DNA of 25,512 bases, taken from positions 1 through 25,512 of IMG/VR virus record IMGVR_UViG_3300035670_001152. One strand, given 5' to 3'. How positions within the stretch are numbered: position 1 is the first letter of the stretch; every line of letters starts with the position of its first letter. Of the stretch, positions 20,875 through 25,512 are shown in pieces. The translations under genes were made by a program, and so were the position numbers. This DNA comes from a virus. The notes beneath the pieces were generated by a model. It did not search any database. It was given only the letters and a program-made list of their open reading frames with translations, and was not told where the DNA came from.

Positions 20875-21474
20875 TCATTCGACGTGTTTCGCCTCGACCA
20901 CATGGAACATGCCCCACTGGCCGTCCCGCTGCGGTCGGTGCTCGCCGACGCCGATACTGAAGCCGGCCACGTTGAACAGGTTGGCGATCTGGTCAAGGCT
21001 CAACACGCCAGCGTTGTAGCGGATGTGCAGAGTCGCTTTCCAGGTCGGGAACTCTGGCCGGATGCGAACGTCCGCCGTCCCCATCGCGATGCGCACCATG
21101 TCTTGACGTTGCACCGGGCCGGTGTAGTCTTCCAGCGGCACGATTTCGCCATCAACATGAAACGCGCCGCGGGCAGCGACCTTGGTCAAGTCGGAGACGT
21201 GGGAGCAAGCATCAACCGCTGCGGCCTTGAAAGCGATAGCGGGAAAACCGTAGCATCCGTCAGGCGTCTTGTAGAAGCACTCCTCGTACAGCGCTTCGGG
21301 GTCCTTCGCTTCCTTGGCCTGCTTGGCTTTCTTCATCTGCTTGTCGAGAATTTCCTGTTTGGCCTTAGCGCTCCACGCGTGCACGACCAGTGGGCTGTCG
21401 CTCGCCAGCACAATCACTGCGCGGCGAATGTCGATTGGCAGAATGTCTGCCTGTGCCGTTTTCTTTGCTACCAT
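20875..21474 (-). CDS. Phage protein of unknown function (replication/recombination region)
   Basis: A 199-residue protein. VIVLASDSPLVVHAWSAKAK opens a beta region, followed by a Lys-rich helix (DKQMKKAKQAKEAKDPEALY), GCYGFPAIAFKAAAVDACSH and a C-terminal NVAGFSIGVGEHRPQRDGQW then GMFHV. The last motif (G-x-I-G-x-G-E-x-R-P-x-x-D-G-x-x-G-x-F) recurs in many phage proteins located beside replication and recombination genes. I cannot assign an activity. GAAGGAG lies before the ATG; dyad element copy 11 is about 55 nt upstream. Confidence 0.65.
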   Translation of the reverse strand: MVAKKTAQADILPIDIRRAVIVLASDSPLVVHAWSAKAKQEILDKQMKKAKQAKEAKDPEALYEECFYKTPDGCYGFPAIAFKAAAVDACSHVSDLTKVAARGAFHVDGEIVPLEDYTGPVQRQDMVRIAMGTADVRIRPEFPTWKATLHIRYNAGVLSLDQIANLFNVAGFSIGVGEHRPQRDGQWGMFHVVEAKHVE

Positions 21475-21528
21475 CGTCTGATCTCCTTCTGAATGATTGA
21501 TCGAGCTCGAGTGCTCGAATTGTCAGGC

Positions 21529-21545
21529 GCTAACAATGTCTTATC
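21529..21545 (-). promoter_or_regulatory. 17-bp dyad element, copy 11 of 12
   Basis: The coding strand reads GATAAGACATTGTTAGC, overlapping the TGA stop of the 76-residue gene (TGATAA). The follower GCGCCTGAC is a weaker match, and an extra 14-bp palindrome-like GAGCACTCGAGCTC stretch lies between it and the next gene. Confidence 0.72.
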
Positions 21546-21774
21546 ACCGGGAGACGTGATTGACCACGATCTCCTCAGCTTCCTCGCGCATCTGCAAGGC
21601 CCAGGTCTCCAACTGCGCCGCACCCGCCAGCAGCACTGCCCGCCGCTGCTGCGGTACCATCTTGCCAACCGGCCGGCGATGCCGGATCACGAACCGCATC
21701 GAGTAGGCATCCTGCGCCGCCTCGATGGTGATGGGAGGCTGACTCTTGACCAGCCGATGGGATAGATCGATCAT
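21544..21774 (-). CDS. Unknown 76-residue protein
   Basis: The frame starts MIDLSHRLVKSQPPITIEAA and contains YSMRFVIRHRRPVGKMVPQQ and the helix LLAGAAQLETWALQMREEAE. The ATG overlaps the stop of the ParB-like gene by 4 nt, and the stop falls in dyad element copy 11. Basic middle, acidic end; no recognised family. Confidence 0.62.
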   Translation of the reverse strand: MIDLSHRLVKSQPPITIEAAQDAYSMRFVIRHRRPVGKMVPQQRRAVLLAGAAQLETWALQMREEAEEIVVNHVSR

Positions 21775-23132
21775 AGCTCACCTCTGCTCTGTGTTTGCCG
21801 AATCATGTCCAGCATCCAGTGCTGACCGGCGTCGTCCAACTCCAGCCACGGCGGGTTTTTGCTGCCGTTGCTCATCTGCACCAAAATGCGGCCATCCTCC
21901 GTGATCGTGCCGCGCGTGCGCCGCCAGTCGATCACTGTCTCCACCTGCTCGGCGATGTCCACCGGAACGAACGGCGCCACGCGCGTCCGCGCCCGCTCCG
22001 CGTCCGCCGCCATCGCAGCAGCCTGGGACCGGGTTAGGCGCTCGCGCCGTTCGTTGTCGGCGCGCTGGCGTGGGACGGCCATGCGCATGGCAAAATCGAA
22101 GTCCCGCCGCCCAAACGTGCGATTATGTTGGACGGCGATGCCCTGCATGTACTCATACAGCCAGTCGTGGTCGACGCCGTCCAGCGCGACGCTCTCTAGC
22201 GCCACCAGTTCCTCAACCAACTCTTCGACGATCCACGGCTCTATCGGTTTCGGCTTGCAGGCCCTGGCCGGCGGCTCGACCTCCACCCGCTCGGCCATGT
22301 CCACCGGCTCGATCTCGGCCAGCACCGCGCTGATCGCCGCCCCCAGCATCCCTGCGCTGTACTTCCCGTCGATCCAGTTCATCCAGTCGTCCCAGTAGGA
22401 TCCCTTCCGGCCAATGCTCTCGCTGTTCAACCCGCGCAGCGCCTGGGCCGGGTCCTCCCACACATCCGCCCACCCCCGCACCTGCGCCGTCAATTCGGCC
22501 AGGCTCAGCCATTTGCCTTCCTGGGCCGCCACGGCTGGCGCTGCGCTGCGTTGCGGGGTGGCCATCGTGTATTCTGTCCCGTTCCGCTGGACTCGCCGTG
22601 TTTCTATCTGGCAACCGTTGCCAGATAGCTCCGCGCGCAGGTTGGCCACCAGCGTGTGGCTCACTGCGCAGCGCCGGGCGATCTCCCGATCCGACCACCG
22701 GCCCCACTCCTCGTCTTGCAGGAGGGCCATCACCGCCCGCCGCTTGTCCTCGTTCGTGCGACGGAAGCCGTGCGTCGCATTGGCCCCAACCGACAGCAGC
22801 ACGGCGTCCCGCCGCGTGCCCTGGCGGACGTGCGCCAGGATTGCCCGGTCGCCGTCCTTGCGCCAGGCATGGAACCGGTGAAAGCCATCCCACAGCCAAT
22901 AGTCCGCCCCATCAAAAACAACCTCGATGGGGGGGAATTGTGCGCCGCTGGCCATGTCCGCGTAGTAGTCATCCACCACGGCCTGGCTGATGCCAGCTCG
23001 CGGTTGGGTGCCACCGTCTAGCCGAACTTTGACGGTGCTGATCCGTTCGGCAGCGGGACCGATGGCTAAGTCCAAATCGTCAATCGCCTGGTCGATTCGG
23101 GCCAGAATGTCAGGGGTTGGTTGGCGTGTCAT
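21771..23132 (-). CDS. ParB-like nuclease/DNA-binding domain protein
   Basis: A 453-residue protein. Residues about 30-105 are a ParB/sulfiredoxin-type domain with ADYWLWDGFHRFHAWRKDGD (DGFHR at 82-86, the nucleotide-binding loop in ParB-like domains). Residues about 125-168 contain a helix-turn-helix (DKRRAVMALLQ, then WSDREIARRCAVSHTLVANL). The remainder is a long, partly acidic region (VEELVEELVALESVALDG) and a C-terminal beta part. It could regulate transcription, act in DNA processing or partition; the data do not decide. The ATG at 23132 overlaps the preceding stop by 4 nt, which makes the longer frame unlikely. Confidence 0.78.
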   Translation of the reverse strand: MTRQPTPDILARIDQAIDDLDLAIGPAAERISTVKVRLDGGTQPRAGISQAVVDDYYADMASGAQFPPIEVVFDGADYWLWDGFHRFHAWRKDGDRAILAHVRQGTRRDAVLLSVGANATHGFRRTNEDKRRAVMALLQDEEWGRWSDREIARRCAVSHTLVANLRAELSGNGCQIETRRVQRNGTEYTMATPQRSAAPAVAAQEGKWLSLAELTAQVRGWADVWEDPAQALRGLNSESIGRKGSYWDDWMNWIDGKYSAGMLGAAISAVLAEIEPVDMAERVEVEPPARACKPKPIEPWIVEELVEELVALESVALDGVDHDWLYEYMQGIAVQHNRTFGRRDFDFAMRMAVPRQRADNERRERLTRSQAAAMAADAERARTRVAPFVPVDIAEQVETVIDWRRTRGTITEDGRILVQMSNGSKNPPWLELDDAGQHWMLDMIRQTQSRGEL

Positions 23133-23524
23133 GATGCGTCTCCAACGGGTCCAATGGGCTTGTGTAGCCAGCAGACCCATGTTTCTGGGGGAACGATTGT
23201 GGTCTGTGATGACCATCCGAGGTCGTTGGATACCATAGTCGGCACGGCGAACTTTTGCACTGCAGACGATGGTGCACGCCTCTGATCACCGCAAACCATG
23301 CAGGTGATGGTGATCCGTTTCGGCGCCGGCGGGACTGGCTCAAACCGCCAACCAATGACGCGTCCGTCGTCGTCTCTGATGTGTCCATCGATCGGGACAG
23401 CTCGCGCCTTCTGGTTGGCCTGCCCGCATGTGGCGCACACCGCGGGCATGGATGATCCTCTAGTGTTACGCCAGTGCGTGAGATGGCCGTTCGGACAAAT
23501 CGCTGTTGGCATCATGCACCTCAT
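23129..23524 (-). CDS. Double zinc-ribbon protein
   Basis: A 131-residue protein. Metal-ligand-like sites are CPNGH (10-14), CATCGQ (30-35) and CMVCGD (75-80), with a late CWLH. It is otherwise short beta strands (GHIRDDDGRVIGWRFEPVPP). A nucleic-acid-binding or structural zinc role is likely. The ATG at 23524 overlaps the methyltransferase stop by 4 nt; ATGs at 23515 and 23512 behind GAGGTG are equally possible starts. Coupled to the ParB-like gene by another 4-nt overlap. Confidence 0.65.
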   Translation of the reverse strand: MRCMMPTAICPNGHLTHWRNTRGSSMPAVCATCGQANQKARAVPIDGHIRDDDGRVIGWRFEPVPPAPKRITITCMVCGDQRRAPSSAVQKFAVPTMVSNDLGWSSQTTIVPPETWVCWLHKPIGPVGDAS

Positions 23525-24603
23525 AAGCCTGCTTCTGGGCCGTGGGTCTGCTGGATCAGCCGTTGCAGGTTGCGCACGGTGTACTCCAGCGCATCGATCC
23601 TCTTCGTTAGCCGTTCCACATCGCCGCGGCGCATCGTGCGCTCATTTTCCAGAGCGCATTCCATCTCCGCCAGCCGCACTCCGTTGCACTCGTGCTCCAC
23701 GTCATAGCACAGCACCCGGCTGCCGTCCGGTGCCGGTTGCTCGCAAACTTCGGCATCGATCCCGTTCATGATGGTTTCGCTTTCGAGCATCACACACCAC
23801 GTGATGCCGCTTTGCTCCTTCTGGTACGTTCCCACCCTCCAGCCTGCCGTTTCGCACAGGCGAGCCAGGCTGTCCGGGTCGCGCTCGATCACCCGCCACC
23901 TCATGACCTCGCGCATCAGAAACGACCACGGATTGCGGTCGAGATTGGTCAATGCCACCCGCGTACAGGACAGAGCGAGCCGGCGCAGCAGGCCGATAGC
24001 CAGGGCGTCCGGCAGATAGTCGAATAGCCCGGAAGCGACCGCCAAATCATAGCGCCGCGCGGTCACTTGTTGTGACCGCAGCACATTTTCCAGCGTCCAG
24101 TCGCTGCATACTGATACAGCGTTCGAGACGTTGCGCCGAGCGTACCCTAGCGCCTCCGCATCGCTGTCGATCAGAAAGATTCTCGTATTAAGCCGCGGTA
24201 CCACGTTCTGCACCTCGTACCCCGGCCCGCAGGCCAATACGAGGATGTTTCCCGTCTCGAAGTGGTGATCGATAGAATCTTGGATCTGCCGACCTATCCA
24301 GGCAATTTTGCGCCGGTGCTGATCTACTATCGGGGCATGCAGTAGATGATACTCCACTGCGCCGGGCATTGTGGAGAGGTCTCCGCCGCCGCGCTCATAT
24401 TCCATCATCATGCGCACTACGCGCCAATCCCCAACGCCATTCGGCAGATTCATGGCATAACTCAGCGTCGGAGCGACGGCCGGGTCGTCCAGGATCGTCC
24501 GCAATCGCTCAACGTCCCGACAGATCCCAAGCTCCAACTCTGCCAGCCAGCTGCTGAAGACAGCGATATGATCGTGATAGGCGGTCATTGGTTGATCGTC
24601 CAT
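23521..24603 (-). CDS. Class I SAM-dependent methyltransferase, PhcB-like
   Basis: A 360-residue protein. An N-terminal helical domain (1-115, with VVRMMMEYERGGGDL) precedes motif I ILVLACGPGYEVQN (120-133), the acidic end of strand 2 FLIDSD (143-148) and DLAVASGLFDYLPD (186-199). ACGPxxE and GLFDYLxD are features I associate with the methyltransferases that make 3-hydroxy fatty acid methyl ester signals (PhcB type). A coiled coil (about 310-352: RLAEMECALENERTMRRGDV) ends the protein. Substrate is unproven; it could modify DNA, lipid or a signal. GGAGG lies eight nt before the ATG at 24603. Confidence 0.7.
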   Translation of the reverse strand: MDDQPMTAYHDHIAVFSSWLAELELGICRDVERLRTILDDPAVAPTLSYAMNLPNGVGDWRVVRMMMEYERGGGDLSTMPGAVEYHLLHAPIVDQHRRKIAWIGRQIQDSIDHHFETGNILVLACGPGYEVQNVVPRLNTRIFLIDSDAEALGYARRNVSNAVSVCSDWTLENVLRSQQVTARRYDLAVASGLFDYLPDALAIGLLRRLALSCTRVALTNLDRNPWSFLMREVMRWRVIERDPDSLARLCETAGWRVGTYQKEQSGITWCVMLESETIMNGIDAEVCEQPAPDGSRVLCYDVEHECNGVRLAEMECALENERTMRRGDVERLTKRIDALEYTVRNLQRLIQQTHGPEAGL

Positions 24604-24607
24604 GTCA

Positions 24608-24784
24608 TCAGCCTCCAGTCACCCAGCACACAAACATCGGATAGGTCGTCAACCGGCCGCCCGGCTGGTCGCTCTTGCACCAGCACACCGCCCGGCCCTT
24701 GTGCATCCGCACCTGGCACATTAGTTTCGAGGCCGGCGCAGCCAGCACCATCACCAGCACCGCCAACATGATCCATTGTTTCAT
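24608..24784 (-). CDS. Small secreted or lipoprotein-like Cys-containing protein
   Basis: A 58-residue protein, MKQWIMLAVLVMVLAAPASK followed by LMCQVRMHKGRAVCWCKSDQ. The first 18 residues are a signal peptide; the mature part has four or five Cys (MCQV, VCWCK, VCWV), suggesting disulphides outside the cytoplasm. The ATG at 24784 is chosen for the AGGTGA six nt upstream; an in-frame GTG at 24793 is the alternative. It ends four nt before the methyltransferase gene. Function unknown; superinfection exclusion is one possibility. Confidence 0.6.
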   Translation of the reverse strand: MKQWIMLAVLVMVLAAPASKLMCQVRMHKGRAVCWCKSDQPGGRLTTYPMFVCWVTGG

Positions 24785-24795
24785 GGTTTTCACCT

Positions 24796-24812
24796 GCTAA
24801 GTCCTTGTTAGC
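24796..24812 (-). promoter_or_regulatory. 17-bp dyad element, copy 12 of 12
   Basis: The coding strand reads GCTAACAAGGACTTAGC with perfect 5-bp arms. Its TAA (24808-24810) is the stop of the upstream membrane gene, and AGGTGA directly after it serves the next gene. Confidence 0.74.
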
Positions 24813-25116
24813 GCGTGACGTTCACCACGCTGGCAGGCGCCGCAATCCGCCGCACCTGCTCCTCATTCAGCCGCTCCAGCCTACCATCCGCGTGCTGGAA
24901 GTAGATGATCACCTGCCGCTGATCGTGGTGATGCACCTGCTGCCGCCGGCCACGATCCACCAACGCGATCGCCAACGCAGTGGGCACTGCGGCCGCCACG
25001 CCGAAGATCACGCCGACGGCCACGCTGGCACCAGCCTCACCAGCCGCCAAGCCCAGGATAACGCCCAACGCAGCCAGCCCGACGATCACGCCCAGAAAAA
25101 GTGCGATGTTGCGCAC
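24808..25116 (-). CDS. Two-helix membrane protein
   Basis: A 102-residue protein from the chosen GTG start: MRNIALFLGVIVGLAALGVI and then SVAVGVIFGVAAAVPTALAI give two Gly/Ala-rich membrane helices, followed by a basic, His-rich cytoplasmic stretch (RGRRQQVHHHDQRQVIIYFQ) and a polar end. GGAG lies seven nt before GTG 25116. The frame is open to 25191, but that N-terminus would be unnaturally Cys-rich (CLCCACCGTCC) and has no ribosome binding site. Function unknown. Confidence 0.62.
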   Translation of the reverse strand: MRNIALFLGVIVGLAALGVILGLAAGEAGASVAVGVIFGVAAAVPTALAIALVDRGRRQQVHHHDQRQVIIYFQHADGRLERLNEEQVRRIAAPASVVNVTR

Positions 25117-25194
25117 TGCCCTACTCCGTTCTGTCTCTGTGCCAGCGTTTTCACAGCACGTTCCACAACACGCGCAACACAGACACAACACACA

Positions 25195-25512
25195 CTAAGC
25201 CGGATGACCGGCGCCAATCCGTACCGCGTGGAGCATCTCCTCGATGTCCACATCCTCGCGCAGCGACGCCCGCCGCTTGCCAGCCGCGTCTACCGTCGCC
25301 GTGGCGAACTGCCACGCTACCAGGCCATCGATGATGCCGCTCCACAGCGGCCGGTCGATCTCTTTGCGACTCGGCAATTTTTGCTTGTCCCAGGCCCGAA
25401 AGGCGAGGCCGGCCACGGCCGCCCGGTTGACCACATAGATCACATCATTGGCGCAGATCGGGAAATGGATCAGCGGAGGCTCTTCGCGCGGCCGATCCAG
25501 ATCGGGCAGCAC
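25195..25512 (-). CDS. Unknown protein (C-terminal part, start outside the window)
   Basis: The last 105 residues of a protein whose beginning lies beyond the right edge. Visible text includes IHFPICANDVIYVVNRAAVA, AWDKQKLPSRKEIDRPLWSG and DIEEMLHAVRIGAG. It looks globular with no membrane segment. The stop TAG at 25195 is followed by 78 bp of G/T-rich sequence (coding strand) with no clear promoter. No family recognised. Confidence 0.6.
   Translation of the reverse strand: MLPDLDRPREEPPLIHFPICANDVIYVVNRAAVAGLAFRAWDKQKLPSRKEIDRPLWSGIIDGLVAWQFATATVDAAGKRRASLREDVDIEEMLHAVRIGAGHPA

Noticed and set aside
20666-21019. Open frames on both strands in the 5-bp repeat tract
   Set aside because: The repeat unit simply lacks stop codons; the peptides are Ala/Pro/Arg/Cys or Gly/Trp repeats without domain features.
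25117-25194. Cys-rich N-terminal extension of the two-helix membrane protein
   Set aside because: The extension comes from a G/T-rich intergenic stretch, gives CCxC-type nonsense and has no ribosome binding site; GTG 25116 has GGAG upstream.

Overview
The window is a contiguous piece of a GC-rich tailed bacteriophage genome or prophage. Every credible gene lies on the minus strand, so the gene order reads from right (25512) to left (1). It is siphovirus-like: a tape measure protein, two tail-tube-like proteins, a tail assembly chaperone pair with a -1 frameshift site, a DUF3168-type tail terminator, an HK97 gp10-type protein, a head-closure protein, an HK97-fold capsid protein, a scaffold, a MuF protein, an SPP1-like portal and a large terminase. 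I see no integrase, repressor, tRNA, rRNA or CRISPR array. The host cannot be named from the sequence.

Layout in transcription order. (1) 25512-20621, early or accessory region: a partial unknown gene, a small membrane protein, a small secreted Cys-containing peptide, a PhcB-like methyltransferase, a zinc-ribbon protein, a ParB-like protein, a small unknown protein and a conserved-looking phage protein. A 5-bp-periodic repeat tract (about 20645-20873) follows. (2) 20620-18482: a replication-initiator-like protein with a polyglutamine linker, several microgenes, and a possible lysis group (small membrane proteins and a SleB-like hydrolase) behind a palindromic promoter-like element. (3) 18373-13357: terminase subunits, a membrane protein, a membrane-anchored CHAT (caspase-like) protein, portal, a 27-residue membrane microprotein and a zinc-ribbon protein. 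(4) 13352-10759: a virion-type beta protein, two GT2 glycosyltransferases, a methyltransferase and a small unknown protein, all overlapping or nearly so. (5) 10766-3694: MuF, a second palindromic promoter-like element, scaffold, major capsid, a small decoration-like protein, a fibre with YadA-head-like repeats, two microgenes, an Ig/CarboxypepD-like protein, and connector and tail-completion proteins. (6) 3657-1: a GT4 glycosyltransferase, two tail-tube paralogues split by a terminator, the frameshifting chaperone pair and the start of the tape measure gene.

Three things are not explained by ordinary gene content. First, a 17-bp dyad element, G(A/C)TAA-N7-TTAGC on the coding strand, occurs 12 times, once in most junctions where genes are not translationally coupled; it often supplies the upstream stop codon and is often followed by GCGCGTGGA, which can act as the ribosome binding site. 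Second, two near-identical promoter-like palindromes (9634-9673 and 19218-19262) keep their symmetry where their flanks differ. Third, a membrane-anchored, coiled-coil CHAT-like protease with an apparent His/Cys dyad sits between terminase and portal. A 5-bp repeat tract and four sugar- or methyl-transfer enzymes inside the structural operon are also notable.
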